NCBI GenBank assembly: GCA_004000515.1
Contig: CP034537.1
Coordinates: forward strand, 2,170,001 to 2,234,000
Direction of reading: 5' to 3'
DNA: 64,000 nucleotides
DNA from: Pseudomonas poae
GTDB lineage: Bacteria > Pseudomonadota > Gammaproteobacteria > Pseudomonadales > Pseudomonadaceae
A model generated the notes under the pieces. The model saw only the letters and a list, made by a program, of their open reading frames with translations. It was not told the origin of the DNA and did no database searches. The stretch's first letter is position 1. Each line of letters begins with the position of its first letter. Below, one piece after another: positions 25,956-35,385 of the stretch. Both the position numbers and the translations under genes were made by a program.

Positions 25956-27160
25956 TCACTTCTTGCTCGTGCAGAACTTGGCCCATTCCGCCATCAGTGC
26001 CCTGCGCTTCTCCAGAAGGTCGGAGCGCGAATAGGCCGCCTCGGTCTGGTCGCGTTCATCATGGGCAAGCGCAAGCTCGCATACCTCTCGCGGGTAGTTG
26101 GTGCATTCGTTTGCCCAGTCCCGGAAGGTCGATCGAAAGCCATGTCTCGTGATGTCTGCATATCCCAGCTTGTGCAGCAGGTTGCGTATGGCGTTGCCAT
26201 GCATGACACCATTCTTCCCTTGCCCAGGGAAGAGATATATTGAATGAGTCGTATTCATGATATCCAGCATCTCGACTACCGGGGGCGATAGAGGAATGAC
26301 GAAAGGTTTTCGCATCTTCATGCGCTCAGCCGGCAGTGCCCAAGTGCCAGTTTCGAGGTCAAACTCAGACCATTGAGCATGTTGGATCATGTGGTAACGA
26401 GCACCGGTCAGAATCAGTAATCTGGTTGCGATGGCGTCACGTGTATCGATGTTGGCCAGGGTGGATATCAGCTTCGGAGTGTCTTTCCACTGCAGTGCTG
26501 GGAAGTGTTGGCGCTGCCTGGCCTTCTTCTTCTCTGCCTTGCTCAGCAAGTTGTCCAAGTGCCCGCGCCAGCGGCAGGATTGTCTCCCTCGCGTAAACGC
26601 CGAGTCTTGGCTGCATCCAGTATTTGCTCGATCTGGCCCCTGATTTCATCAGCAGTCCGTGTCTTGGTTACCCAGATGGGTTGCAATGCAGCAAGCACAT
26701 GCTCGGTGCTGATGATGTCAGCCGACAACTTGCCCATGGTCGGGAAGGCGTAGAGCTCCAGTTTGCGCAGCCAGCCTTTCCGCCACTTCTCAGACCAACT
26801 GCTGCCGTGTGCTTGTTGGTATTCGCGAGCGAGATCTTCGAACGTCGTGCGACGTGCTGCAGCCTGGCGTTCCGCTTCGCGCTTGGCTTCCTTTGCTGCA
26901 TCGCGGGTTGCCAGTGGGTCGCTTCCGGAAGCTAGAAGCTTGCGTTGATCGGCGGCCAACTGCCGGGCTTGGCTGAGTGTGACGGTTGGGAAGGGGCCTA
27001 GCCCCATTTCGCGGCTGCGGCCATCCAGCTTGTAGCGGAAGATCCAGCTGGTGCCGCCGCTCTTGGATACCTGGAAGTACAGGCCATCGCCATCATTGGT
27101 TTTTCCTGGCGTTGCAGCCTTGGTTATCGACTCCACGGTCTTGCTGGTCAGCTTGCCCAT
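25956..27160 (-). CDS. P4-type tyrosine integrase (DUF4102), one-base frameshift
   Basis: The N-terminal arm-binding domain KTNDGDGLYFQVSKSGGTSW and SREMGLGPFPTVTLSQARQL precedes a core-binding region. Near 26570 one base is missing: the frames join as DNPAAWRGHL then DNLLSKAEKKKARQ. The catalytic part shows LILTGARYHMI (Arg), ITRHGFRSTFRDW (HxxR), LALAHDERDQTEAAYSR (His, Tyr). Corrected length is about 401 aa, standard for integrases of genomic islands. AGGAG lies 7 bases upstream of the ATG. It sits near the inner edge of the accessory region, 1.4 kb from ppa. Confidence 0.85.
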
Positions 27161-27177
27161 TACTAGCTCCTACTCCA

Positions 27178-27210
27178 ACCCACACCCTCGACCCACACTT
27201 TGACCCACAC
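27178..27210 (-). repeat. Three iterons upstream of the integrase
   Basis: ACCCACAC occurs at 27178-27185, 27191-27198 and 27203-27210 (GTGTGGGT on the integrase strand), spaced 13 and 12 bases apart, 18-50 bases before the integrase ATG. Similar GTGTGGGTC repeats precede many DUF4102 integrases. They are candidate arm-type integrase sites or autoregulatory operators. Confidence 0.6.
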
Positions 27211-27318
27211 CTTGGTCGCGGATTTTATGGATGGTTACTGGATGTCCTAGGACGAATGCTAAGCTGCAGGGCCCGTATTTGCTAGTGCTGTAGGATCTTG
27301 TCGGATTTCTTCGGGCAA

Positions 27319-27344
27319 TAAAAAAGCCGGCTTGTGGCCGGCTT
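27319..27344 (-). terminator. Intrinsic terminator
   Basis: AAGCCGGC (27324-27331) pairs with GCCGGCTT (27337-27344) around a 5-base loop. On the minus strand the stem is followed by T6. It lies about 180 bases after the repressor stop and before the integrase. Confidence 0.8.
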
Positions 27345-27522
27345 CTCGGGGACTGCTTCAGCTTGTTTTTGACAAGCCTCACCAGCCTTCAAATCGCTCA
27401 GCCCACGTTGCGTCAGGCTGAATAAAAGGGGCATCAGCGGGAACTCCTCCGCATCGCCGAGCAGGGAGAATAGCGCTAAGCCACCCCTGCCAAATGTGCG
27501 GCGCATGATACCCACATTCACC

Positions 27523-28296
27523 TCAAATGCCCACCTCCGGATCCGATTTAGAGCCTTCCCAGCCCAATAGATGCTCATCCAGTGGGACGGGTGGGCGGCG
27601 GTTATTCAGTGTGGACCACCAGAACACCCAGCCCACGATCTGGACGCTCTGTTCGAAGCGCTCTTCGTGTGTCAGGTACTCATCCGGGTGTTCGCTGGCG
27701 TTCTGGCTGCGCAGGCGCAAGCCACCGCCAGGGCGGTTGTAGAGGTACTTGATGCGCAACATGCCGTCGTGTTCAACGGCATAGATTTCACCGTCGATGA
27801 TTTGGGTGCGGCCTCGGTCTATGGCGAGGGTGGAGCCTTGTTGGATGATGTCGATCATGCTGTTGTCGACCATGTAGGCGCCCAGTGCACGGTCGGGGTT
27901 TACGTTAAGGGTTTCGAATGTGTGCCGAGAGACGCGGATGCGCTCGGCTGAGGTGAACGTGAAGTGGAGGGGGATCTCCACGTCTATTTTTTCCGGGTGA
28001 CAGGCCGGGCCTGTGAGGTATTTGCCGCTTTCTTCGCGGGTGGGGAGTCCTTTCCTGGTATCAGGGCCTTCCAACATGAAGTTGGCCGGTGGGTGTTTGG
28101 GACCTTCGCCGGTGCGTAGCCAACGACTGGAGATACACAGTAGTTCTGCGATCTCATTGAGTCGGCCCATGGGTACACCGCGTTTGAACCAGTTATTCAC
28201 GTGTTGAGGCGTGACACCGCGGTTCTTGGCGAAGTCGGAGGCGGAAAGATGAACTTCCCTTAGTAGCGCTTTTAAACGATCACCTGATGTATTCAT
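27523..28296 (-). CDS. HTH / S24 (LexA-like) repressor
   Basis: 257 aa from MNTSGDRLKALLREVHLSAS. The N-terminal HTH (ASDFAKNRGVTPQHVNNWFK) is of the phage CI type. The C-terminal S24 peptidase domain has the nucleophile Ser in YMVDNSMIDIIQQGSTLAID and a Lys in LRIKYLYNRPGG. No Ala-Gly or Cys-Gly self-cleavage dipeptide is evident in the linker. It resembles PrtR/prophage repressors of Pseudomonas. It probably controls the adjacent integrated element, though no lytic genes are nearby. The first frame Met lies ten codons upstream, but MNTSGD fits the family. Confidence 0.8.
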   Translation of the reverse strand: MNTSGDRLKALLREVHLSASDFAKNRGVTPQHVNNWFKRGVPMGRLNEIAELLCISSRWLRTGEGPKHPPANFMLEGPDTRKGLPTREESGKYLTGPACHPEKIDVEIPLHFTFTSAERIRVSRHTFETLNVNPDRALGAYMVDNSMIDIIQQGSTLAIDRGRTQIIDGEIYAVEHDGMLRIKYLYNRPGGGLRLRSQNASEHPDEYLTHEERFEQSVQIVGWVFWWSTLNNRRPPVPLDEHLLGWEGSKSDPEVGI

Positions 28297-28451
28297 AAAC
28301 GCAGAGTTTACTGGCCGGAAAAACAAATCAAATAAACTATGCGTTGAATTGCGCGCGTAGGTTTTTGCTGGGTTGTGGCCTGATTTTTCAACTTTCTTGA
28401 ATGAATAAACATTTAATGCTGTTAGTTGAACTTGGTGTTTAATTTTCCCAT

Positions 28452-28485
28452 AAAAAAAGCCCCGAATAATCGGGGCTCTCTTTTA
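28452..28485. terminator. Bidirectional terminator after ppa
   Basis: AGCCCCGA (28459-28466) and TCGGGGCT (28470-28477) form a hairpin. An A7 tract on the left serves the minus strand (ppa), and CTCTTTT on the right serves plus. Confidence 0.85.
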
Positions 28486-28510
28486 TTGCCGAGGCAATGA
28501 GTAGCAAGTA

Positions 28511-29038
28511 TCAGCCTTTGTAGGCAGCCACCGACTTCAGGATCTCGGCACGGGCGGCGTCTGCGTTACCCCAACCGTCGATCTTCACCCATTTGCCTTT
28601 TTCGAGGTCTTTGTAGTTCTCGAAGAAGTGCTTGATCTGTTCCAGCAGCAGTGGCGGCAGGTCGGTGTATTCCTTCACGTCCACGTACAGCTGCGACAGC
28701 TTGTCGTGAGGTACCGCGATAACTTTGGCATCGCCGCCGCCGTCGTCGGTCATGTTCAGGATGCCGACTGGACGGGCGCGGATAACCGAACCTGGGGTAA
28801 CCGGGTAAGGGGTTACAACCAGCACGTCGAGGGGGTCACCGTCGTCTGCCAGGGTGTTAGGGATGAAACCGTAGTTGGCCGGGTAGAACATCGGGGTGGC
28901 CATGAAACGGTCAACGAACAGGCAGTCGCTGTCTTTGTCGATTTCGTATTTGATCGGCGCGTGGTTGGCCGGAATCTCGATGGCGACGTAGATGTCGTTC
29001 GGCAGGTCTTTGCCAGCCGGAATCTTGCTGTAGCTCAT
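28511..29038 (-). CDS. ppa: Inorganic pyrophosphatase
   Basis: 175 aa family I soluble pyrophosphatase. The N-terminal [20 protein letters not shown], the substrate lysines and the metal signature [11 protein letters not shown] are present, and the sequence ends [20 protein letters not shown]. It hydrolyses PPi to phosphate in the cytoplasm and is normally essential. It is monocistronic, with its own downstream terminator, and marks the return to core chromosome after the accessory region. Confidence 0.97.
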   Translation of the reverse strand: MSYSKIPAGKDLPNDIYVAIEIPANHAPIKYEIDKDSDCLFVDRFMATPMFYPANYGFIPNTLADDGDPLDVLVVTPYPVTPGSVIRARPVGILNMTDDGGGDAKVIAVPHDKLSQLYVDVKEYTDLPPLLLEQIKHFFENYKDLEKGKWVKIDGWGNADAARAEILKSVAAYKG

Positions 29039-29147
29039 TGGGCGTTGCCCCCGTTAATTGGCCAAGAAACTTGGCCGGATTGGCCTAAAAGTGGCGGCGA
29101 TTATAGGCACATTCCGCCGCCGATGCCATGCGCCAGACGTCGTACGG

Positions 29148-29963
29148 TTATTCGCCTTGCGGCTGATAACGCGGGTCGTGCGCCTGCAGTTGGTTCAGGC
29201 GGGCCAGAGGATCCTGGCGATAAAAGAGGCTGAGCTGGGCGTACACCTGTGGATAACTATTGACCAGTAAATCCGGGGCGCTGAAAAAATATTCGCTGGT
29301 GACCGCAAAGAATTCCGCCGGGTTTTCGGCGGCGTAGGGGTCTATCTCCGTCTCGGCATCCGGGTTGGCGTCCAGTTGGCGATTGAGGTCGTCGTAGGCG
29401 CCTTGCATTACGCTGGCCCAGTCTTGCACGCGCATGTCGTGGTGCAGCGGCGGCAGGCCATTGGCGTCACCGTTGAGCATGTCGAGCTTGTGCGCCAGTT
29501 CGTGGATAACCAGGTTGTAGCCTTCCCACTGGCCGCTTGCCAGCACGCCGGGCCACGCGAGAATCACCGGACCTTGTTGCCAGGCTTCGCCGCTGTGTTC
29601 GCCGTCCCATTCGTGCTCGATGCCACTGCTGTCGCGGTGGCGCTGGGGGCTTAGGAAATCGTCGGGGTACAGCACGATTTCGTGGAAGCCCTGGTACCAA
29701 TCTAGGTCGCCCAGATTCATCAGCGGCAACTGTGCCTGGGCGGCGAGCAGCACGCGTTGTTCCTGGTGCAGTTCGACGCCGGGCAAAGCGGTGAGGTGCT
29801 TTTGATCGAGGAACACCACGCAGGCTTCACGCAGCCACTGGTCCTGCTCGGCGCTGATGCCGTCGAGGAAGGTCAGGTGGTGGCGCACCCGTTGCCAGGT
29901 GTCATCGGCAATCGGGTGCTTGGCCAGCAGGCGCCGGCGACGCCAGGCGCTGAGGGACCACAT
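29148..29963 (-). CDS. mtfA: M90-family zinc peptidase MtfA
   Basis: 271 aa. It has the HExxH zinc motif in LVIHELAHKLDMLNGD with the downstream Glu ligand in NPAEFFAVTSEYFF. MtfA (YeeI) is a cytosolic aminopeptidase that in enterobacteria binds the repressor Mlc and so affects glucose uptake; in Pseudomonas this target is not established. It is the last gene of a dedA-mtfA pair (6-base gap). Confidence 0.9.
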   Translation of the reverse strand: MWSLSAWRRRRLLAKHPIADDTWQRVRHHLTFLDGISAEQDQWLREACVVFLDQKHLTALPGVELHQEQRVLLAAQAQLPLMNLGDLDWYQGFHEIVLYPDDFLSPQRHRDSSGIEHEWDGEHSGEAWQQGPVILAWPGVLASGQWEGYNLVIHELAHKLDMLNGDANGLPPLHHDMRVQDWASVMQGAYDDLNRQLDANPDAETEIDPYAAENPAEFFAVTSEYFFSAPDLLVNSYPQVYAQLSLFYRQDPLARLNQLQAHDPRYQPQGE

Positions 29964-29969
29964 CGCGGT

Positions 29970-30626
29970 TTACTGCGGCTTGGCTTCGGAGGAGGTGCGG
30001 CCAAAGCGGCTGCGGAATACGCCAATGATCATCGGCACCAGCGACAGCAGGATGATAAACACCACCAGCAGCGACAGGTTTTTCTTGATGAACGGCACGT
30101 TACCGAAGAAGTAACCCAGGGTCACCAGGCCGCCGACCCAAAGAATGGTGCCGAACACGCTGAACCCGAAAAAGCGCGGGTAAGGCATTTTGGCGATGCC
30201 AGCAACAAAGGGTGCGAACGTGCGCAGGATCGGCAGGAAGCGCGCCAGGGTGACGGTTTTGCCGCCGTGCTTGTCGTAGAAGTCGTGGGTTTTTTGCAGG
30301 TAGTCGCGGCGGAAGATTTTTGAGTTCGGGTTGCTGAACAAGCGCTCTCCGGCTGTTCGCCCGATGACATAGTTGGTGCTGTCGCCGAGTATTGCCGCCA
30401 GCATCAACAGGCCGCCCAGCAAGACCGGATCCATGCCCCCGCCTGCGGCCACGGCGCCGGCGATGAACAGCAACGAATCACCCGGCAGGAACGGCATGAC
30501 CACCAGGCCGGTTTCACAAAAAATAACCAGGAACAGAATGGCGTAGATCCACGGACCGTAATTGGTAACCAGCAGGTCGAGGTACACGTCGAGATGCAGG
30601 ATAAGGTCGAGCGGGTTGAAATCCAT
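29970..30626 (-). CDS. DedA-family inner membrane protein
   Basis: 218 aa. It has the DedA/SNARE-associated region FCETGLVVMPFLPGDSLLFIAG, the FxRF[IL]P motif (LARFLPILRTFAPFVAG), a conserved Gly-rich GGLLMLAAILGDSTNY, and several membrane segments. DedA proteins are proton-coupled lipid flippase-like transporters involved in membrane homeostasis. The ATG at MDFNPLDLILHLDVY has AGGTG 6 bases upstream; a GTG three codons earlier is less likely. Confidence 0.9.
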   Translation of the reverse strand: MDFNPLDLILHLDVYLDLLVTNYGPWIYAILFLVIFCETGLVVMPFLPGDSLLFIAGAVAAGGGMDPVLLGGLLMLAAILGDSTNYVIGRTAGERLFSNPNSKIFRRDYLQKTHDFYDKHGGKTVTLARFLPILRTFAPFVAGIAKMPYPRFFGFSVFGTILWVGGLVTLGYFFGNVPFIKKNLSLLVVFIILLSLVPMIIGVFRSRFGRTSSEAKPQ

Positions 30627-30812
30627 GGATGGCACCTGTGTGGATGGCCCGGCTCAGCAGGCCTGTGCGGAAGCTCGGGTGAAGAAGGCTACAAGTGTAT
30701 GCCGCATTTCTTACAACCCTGAAAGGTCCGCATTATACGGATTGAGAGGTGAAAAGCGTGTTGGTTTTGTAGCGAGGGATGTCGTGCGAATGCTTGGCGC
30801 ACGCGATCTAAA

Positions 30813-30902
30813 TGTGGGAGCGGGCTTGCTCGCGAAAGCGGTGGGTCAGCAACAGGTGTGTTGACTGACACGCCGCTTTCGCGAGCAAGCCCGCTCCCAC
30901 AG
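30813..30902. repeat. REP palindrome pair
   Basis: TGTGGGAGCGGGCTTGCTCG + CGAAAGCGG is followed by its inverted copy CCGCTTTCGCGAGC + AAGCCCGCTCCCACA. The arms match for nearly 30 bases. It lies in the spacer between dedA and the convergent end of the GNAT gene. Confidence 0.9.
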
Positions 30903-30930
30903 GGGATTTGCGGTGTTTGGACGATTGGGG

Positions 30931-31389
30931 TCAGTCTTCGCTAATCGGCAACACGTAGTTCTTGAACTCCGTATCCTCACGAAACCCGATCGACTCATAG
31001 GTCTTCTGCGCCACTTCATTGTCACTGCTGGTCGATACCCGCAGCCGCACCGCGTGGGTTTCCTTGGCCATTTTCTTCGCGGTGCGCATCAGGTTATCCG
31101 CCACCAATTGCCGGCGAGCGTCTTCGGCCACATAGATGTCGTTGAGGATCCACACACGCTTGAGCGACAGCGAGGAAAAGCTCGGGTACAGCTGGCAGAA
31201 ACCCAGCAGTTTCTTGTCATCGTCATCCGCCAGTGCCAGGTAGATCACCGACTCCTTGCGGCGCAGGCGTTTTTCCAGGAAGGCCCGTGACGAGTCCGGG
31301 AAGGGCAAGGCCCCGTAGAACTCGCGGTATTTGACAAACAAGGGGGTCAGCAGGTCCAGGTGTTCCAGGGTCGCTTGAGTAATCCGCAT
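30931..31389 (-). CDS. GNAT-family N-acetyltransferase
   Basis: 152 aa from MRITQATLEHLDLLTPLFVK. It has GNAT strands LLGFCQLYPSFSSLSLKRVW and ILNDIYVAEDARRQLVADNL (acetyl-CoA pyrophosphate loop, a divergent RRQLVA), then VRLRVSTSSDNEVAQKTYES ending IGFREDTEFKNYVLP. It acetylates an unknown amine or N-terminus. It follows the ethanolamine genes by 92 bases but has no obvious tie to them. Confidence 0.85.
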   Translation of the reverse strand: MRITQATLEHLDLLTPLFVKYREFYGALPFPDSSRAFLEKRLRRKESVIYLALADDDDKKLLGFCQLYPSFSSLSLKRVWILNDIYVAEDARRQLVADNLMRTAKKMAKETHAVRLRVSTSSDNEVAQKTYESIGFREDTEFKNYVLPISED

Positions 31390-31481
31390 GTCAGGCCTCA
31401 ACTTCCAAATGGGGGATGACCACACAAGCGGCCGTGACTCGATGCTGCCTAAAGGCGCGAAAAAGCGCAATCATGCAGCGA

Positions 31482-32315
31482 TCAGTCATTCGGTGAGCTG
31501 AGCAGGAAATTCCCTTTCATCAGGTCCGCATCATCGGATTCGATCGTCTGAACCTGCGCCTCATCCTTGAGATTGACCCCCGACAGCTGCCGACGACACG
31601 CCTCTCGCATCAAGTACAGCAAACGATGGGCCGCCATGCCATAACTCAAGCCTTCCAAACGCACATTGGAGATGCAGTTGCGATAGGCATCGGTGAGGCC
31701 AACCTTGGGGTTGTAGGTGAAATACAGCCCCAGACTGTCCGGCGAGCTGAGCCCCGGCCGTTCGCCGATCAGGATCACGGTCATCTTGGCGCCGAGCAAT
31801 TGCCCGATTTCGTCCGCCACGGCCACGCGGCCCTGTTCCACCAGCATCACCGGTGACAGCGACCAGCCGTCTGCGTTGCTCTGTTCCTCCAGGCGCGTCA
31901 GGAACGGCAGGGTGTGCTTATGCACCGCCAAGGCCGACAGGCCGTCAGCTACCACGACTGCCAAGTCCACACCGCCAGGTTTGGCCGAAGCGTGATCGCG
32001 CAGCAATTGGGCCGACTCATCACTCAGGCGCCGCCCCAGGTCGGGGCGTTGCAGGTACATATGACGGTCCGTCGCGGCACTGTGCAGCAACAGACTCTCG
32101 CGGCCCCGCTCGGCCAGTTGGCTGCTGAGACCCGCAGGGTCGAACGGCAGGTGCACCGCGTCGCGTGCCTGGGCGTGGGCGAACTGGAAGTCCAGTTGCG
32201 CATTGGTGGGAATGCTGGTGCCAGTGCGGCCCAGGGCAATGCGCGCCGGGGTCAGGCGGCGCAGTTCCAGCCATGGGTTGTCAGGTAGGTCGAGTTGCAC
32301 GGGCGGCTCCTTCAT
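31482..32315 (-). CDS. eutC: Ethanolamine ammonia-lyase small subunit
   Basis: 277 aa from [20 protein letters not shown]. Family blocks include [20 protein letters not shown] (QLDFQxAHAxARDAV), [35 protein letters not shown], and [19 protein letters not shown]. With EutB it forms the adenosylcobalamin-dependent enzyme that makes acetaldehyde and ammonia from ethanolamine. The start overlaps the eutB stop by four bases, so expression is coupled. Confidence 0.95.
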   Translation of the reverse strand: MKEPPVQLDLPDNPWLELRRLTPARIALGRTGTSIPTNAQLDFQFAHAQARDAVHLPFDPAGLSSQLAERGRESLLLHSAATDRHMYLQRPDLGRRLSDESAQLLRDHASAKPGGVDLAVVVADGLSALAVHKHTLPFLTRLEEQSNADGWSLSPVMLVEQGRVAVADEIGQLLGAKMTVILIGERPGLSSPDSLGLYFTYNPKVGLTDAYRNCISNVRLEGLSYGMAAHRLLYLMREACRRQLSGVNLKDEAQVQTIESDDADLMKGNFLLSSPND

Positions 32316-33706
32316 CCCAATTGCGCCAAGGCTTGGCGAAATGCCGGTGGCAGGCTGTTGCCGAAGTGCACCTTGCCGTCGGCTTGCGTGAAGATGCCCA
32401 TTTTCGCCAGCCATTGTTCAAACTCGGGTGCGGGCTTCAAACCCAATGTTTGTCGGGCGTACAAGGCATCGTGGAACGAGGTGGTCTGGTAGTTGAGCAT
32501 GATGTCGTCGGAGCCGGGGATGCCCATGATGAAGTTGATCCCGGCCACGCCGAGCAAGGTCAGCAGGGTGTCCATGTCGTCCTGGTCGGCTTCGGCATGG
32601 TTGGTGTAGCAGATGTCGCAGCCCATCGGCACACCCAGCAACTTGCCGCAGAAGTGGTCTTCAAGGCCGGCGCGGATGATCTGTTTGCCGTTGTACAGGT
32701 ACTCGGGGCCGATAAAGCCCACAACAGTGTTCACCAGGAACGGCTTGAAGTGCCGGGCGACTGCATAGGCGCGGGTTTCGCAGGTTTGCTGGTCGACGCC
32801 AAAATGCGCGTTGGCCGACAAGGCGCTGCCCTGGCCGGTTTCGAAATACATCAAGTTCTGGCCCAGGGTCCCACGGTTAAGGCTCAGTCCCGCCTCGTAA
32901 CCTTCCTGCAGCACGTTCAGGTTGATGCCGAAACTGGCGTTGGCCGCCTCGGTGCCGGCAATCGACTGGAACACCAGGTCCAACGGCACGCCACGGTTGA
33001 TCGCTTCGATAGAAGTGGTGACGTGGGTCAGCACGCAGGCCTGGGTCGGGATTTCGTAGCGCTGGATGATCGCATCAAGCATCTCCAGCATCGCGCAAAT
33101 CGAGGCGATGCTGTCGGTCGCCGGGTTGATGCCGATCATGGCGTCTCCATTGCCATACAGCAGGCCGTCGAGAATGCTCGCGGCGATCCCGGCCGGTTCG
33201 TCCGTGGGGTGGTTGGGTTGCAAGCGCGTGGATAAGCGCCCACGCAGGCCCATGGTGCCGCGAAATTGCGTGACCACGCGGATCTTCTGCGCCACCAGTA
33301 CCAGGTCCTGTACGCGCATGATCTTGGAGACGGCAGCGGCCATCTCGGGTGTCAGACCTGGCGCTAGCGCCCGTAGGCTGTGTTCATCGGCCGCATCGCT
33401 GAGCAGCCAGTCGCGCAGGCCGCCCACGGTCAGGTGGCTGACCACGGCAAACGCCTGCTTGTCGTGGGTGTCGATGATCAGCCGGGTGACTTCATCGCTT
33501 TCATAAGGGATGAGCGCTTCCTCAAGAAAGTGCTTGAGCGGGATATTTGCCAGCGCCATCTGCGCGGCCACCCGTTCGCCGTCGTTCTGCGCGGCGACAC
33601 CGGCGAGGAAATCCCCGGAACGTGCGGGGCTGGCCTTGGCCATCACGTCCTTGAGGCTGTCGAAGCGGTAAGTTTGTGCACCCACCGCGTAGGAAAAGCT
33701 TGCCAT
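32312..33706 (-). CDS. eutB: Ethanolamine ammonia-lyase large subunit
   Basis: 464 aa, TIM-barrel catalytic subunit. It starts [20 protein letters not shown], with [19 protein letters not shown] [45 protein letters not shown], and [20 protein letters not shown] near the C-terminus. It binds ethanolamine and cobalamin. There are no microcompartment shell genes in the neighbourhood, so this is the short pseudomonad pathway. The start Met was selected for family agreement; nine residues upstream in frame are not conserved. Confidence 0.95.
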   Translation of the reverse strand: MASFSYAVGAQTYRFDSLKDVMAKASPARSGDFLAGVAAQNDGERVAAQMALANIPLKHFLEEALIPYESDEVTRLIIDTHDKQAFAVVSHLTVGGLRDWLLSDAADEHSLRALAPGLTPEMAAAVSKIMRVQDLVLVAQKIRVVTQFRGTMGLRGRLSTRLQPNHPTDEPAGIAASILDGLLYGNGDAMIGINPATDSIASICAMLEMLDAIIQRYEIPTQACVLTHVTTSIEAINRGVPLDLVFQSIAGTEAANASFGINLNVLQEGYEAGLSLNRGTLGQNLMYFETGQGSALSANAHFGVDQQTCETRAYAVARHFKPFLVNTVVGFIGPEYLYNGKQIIRAGLEDHFCGKLLGVPMGCDICYTNHAEADQDDMDTLLTLLGVAGINFIMGIPGSDDIMLNYQTTSFHDALYARQTLGLKPAPEFEQWLAKMGIFTQADGKVHFGNSLPPAFRQALAQLG

Positions 33707-33759
33707 ACAGTGTCTCCTTGACGACGCAAGCAACGGCCTGCGTCGAGGTTTTCGGCATT

Positions 33760-35190
33760 TCAGTGCAAGGCGGCCTCTGCGGCCTGGATCGCCGCGAATT
33801 CCTCTTCAGGCGTGCCTGCTACCAAGTGATGCCGGCTGTAGAAAGCAAAGTAAGCAATTAATACTCCATAGATGATCGCCGCGCCAATCACCACGCGCGG
33901 GTCCACCAAAAGCCCGCCACCACGGCCACGCAGGCCAGTACCAAGGCAATCCCGGAGGTGAAGATGCCGCCCGGCGTACGGTACGGACGGTCCATTTTGG
34001 GGCGTCGGATGCGCAAGGTGATGTGCGCGGCCATCATCAGCACGTAGGAAATCGTCGCGCCAAACACCGCCACCAGAATCAGCAAGTCGCCCTGACCGGT
34101 CAGCGACAGGCCAAAACCGATGATGCCGGGGATCACCAACGCCAGCACGGGAGCCTTGCTTTTGTTGGTCTGGGACAATTTACGCGGCAGGTAGCCCGCG
34201 CGGGACAGTGCAAAGATCTGCCGTGAATAGGCATAGATGATCGAGAAAAAGCTCGCGATCAGCCCGGCCAGGCCTACCAGGTTGACGAAACTGCCCATCC
34301 ACGTTGAGCCGCCGTAGGACAACGCCAGCGCTTCCACCAGCGGGTTGCCGGACTTGATCAGTGCGTAAGTGCCGGCGCCGCCCGGTGCAATCACCAGAAT
34401 CAGCAGGGCAAAACTGGTCAGCACCACAATGGCGCCGATCAGGCCGCGGGGCAGGTCGCGTTTTGGGTTCTTGGTTTCTTCGGCGGCCAGGGGCACGCCC
34501 TCTACCGCCAGGAAAAACCAGATGGCATAGGGAATTGCTGCCCATACGCCGACGTAGCCGAACGGTAGGAAGGTGCTGGCGCCCTTGGCCTCAGTCACCG
34601 GAGTGTCCAGCAAGTTGGCGACATTGAAGTGCGGCACCATCGCCACCAGGAACACGCCCAGGGCAATGGCGGCGACGGCGGTGATTACAAACATCAGCTT
34701 CAGCGCTTCACCGACGCCAAAGATATGGATGCCGATAAAGATGATGTAGAACGCCAGGTAAATCATCCAGCCGCCGATACCGAATAGGGACTCGCAGTAG
34801 GCGCCGATAAACACCGCGATGGCAGCGGGGGCGATGGCGTATTCGATCAGGATCGCGGTGCCCGTGAGGAATCCGCCCCAAGGCCCAAAGGCGCTGCGGG
34901 CAAAGCCGTAACCGCCGCCTGCAGTGGGGATCATGGAAGACAGTTCGGCCAACGAAAACACATGCACAAGTACATGGTGGCCATCAGCAAAGTGGCAAGG
35001 AACATACCGCCCCAGCCGCCTTGGGCCAGGCCGAAGTTCCAGCCGGCGTAGTCGCCAGAGATTACATAGGCGACGCCAAGGCCCACTAACAGCACCCAGC
35101 CGGCGGCGCCTTTTTTAAGTTCGCGTTGTTGGAAGTATTGGGAGTCGACTTTTCGAAGTCGACGGAAGATCCAGTCGGTTCGCTAGGCAT
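33760..35190 (-). CDS. eat: Ethanolamine permease (APC family), three one-base frameshifts
   Basis: The central frame (FSLAELSSMIPTAGGGYGFA ... FLAVEGVPLAAEETKNPKRD ... RRPKMDRPYRTPGG) is a typical ethanolamine:proton permease. The N-terminus is recovered by adding one base to the T4 run at 35150-35153 (DFEKVDSQYFQQRELKKGAA then GWVLLVGLGVAYVISGDYAG) and one to A4 at 34955-34958. The C-terminus needs one in A4 at 33908-33911 (AGFLVDPRVVIGAAIIYGVL ... EEEFAAIQAAEAALH). All three are single missing bases in homopolymers. Corrected length is about 477 aa. It lies 53 bases before eutB. Confidence 0.85.
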
Positions 35191-35272
35191 GGGGAAGTAC
35201 CGTCCGTTGTTATTGTTTTAAGTCGGCATCTTTGTGCCGAATGAAATTCGCAAGTACTTATGGACATCTAAG

Positions 35273-35379
35273 TGTGGGAGCGGGCTTGCTCGCGAATGCG
35301 GTGTGTCAGTTGATGAGTCTGTAACTGATGCACTGCATTCGCCCCACATTTTTAATTGCATTTCAAATGTGGGAGCGGG
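35273..35379. repeat. REP element with truncated second arm
   Basis: TGTGGGAGCGGGCTTGCTCG starts a normal REP, and AATGTGGGAGCGGG recurs in direct orientation at the right end. The middle copy GCATTCGCCCCACAT lacks the GAGCAAGCCCGCT part, so the palindrome is partly deleted. It lies between the permease promoter and the exaC stop. Confidence 0.75.
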
Positions 35380-35385
35380 TGTTAG

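Larger units (their letters stand above)
27161..27522. other. Upstream region of the integrase, probable attachment region
   Basis: A 362-base stretch without a supported gene. It holds the integrase leader with three ACCCACAC iterons, then an intrinsic terminator for the repressor. No tRNA or tmRNA 3' end was recognised, so the attachment site is not placed. A 98-codon minus frame crosses the terminator and is judged spurious. Confidence 0.45.

Noticed and set aside
27282..27578. 98-codon minus frame after the repressor
   Set aside because: It runs through a strong intrinsic terminator and overlaps the repressor 3' end; no recognised family.
27161..28510. tRNA or tmRNA attachment target for the integrase
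   Set aside because: No cloverleaf or CCA-ended 3' segment could be found by eye in this stretch.
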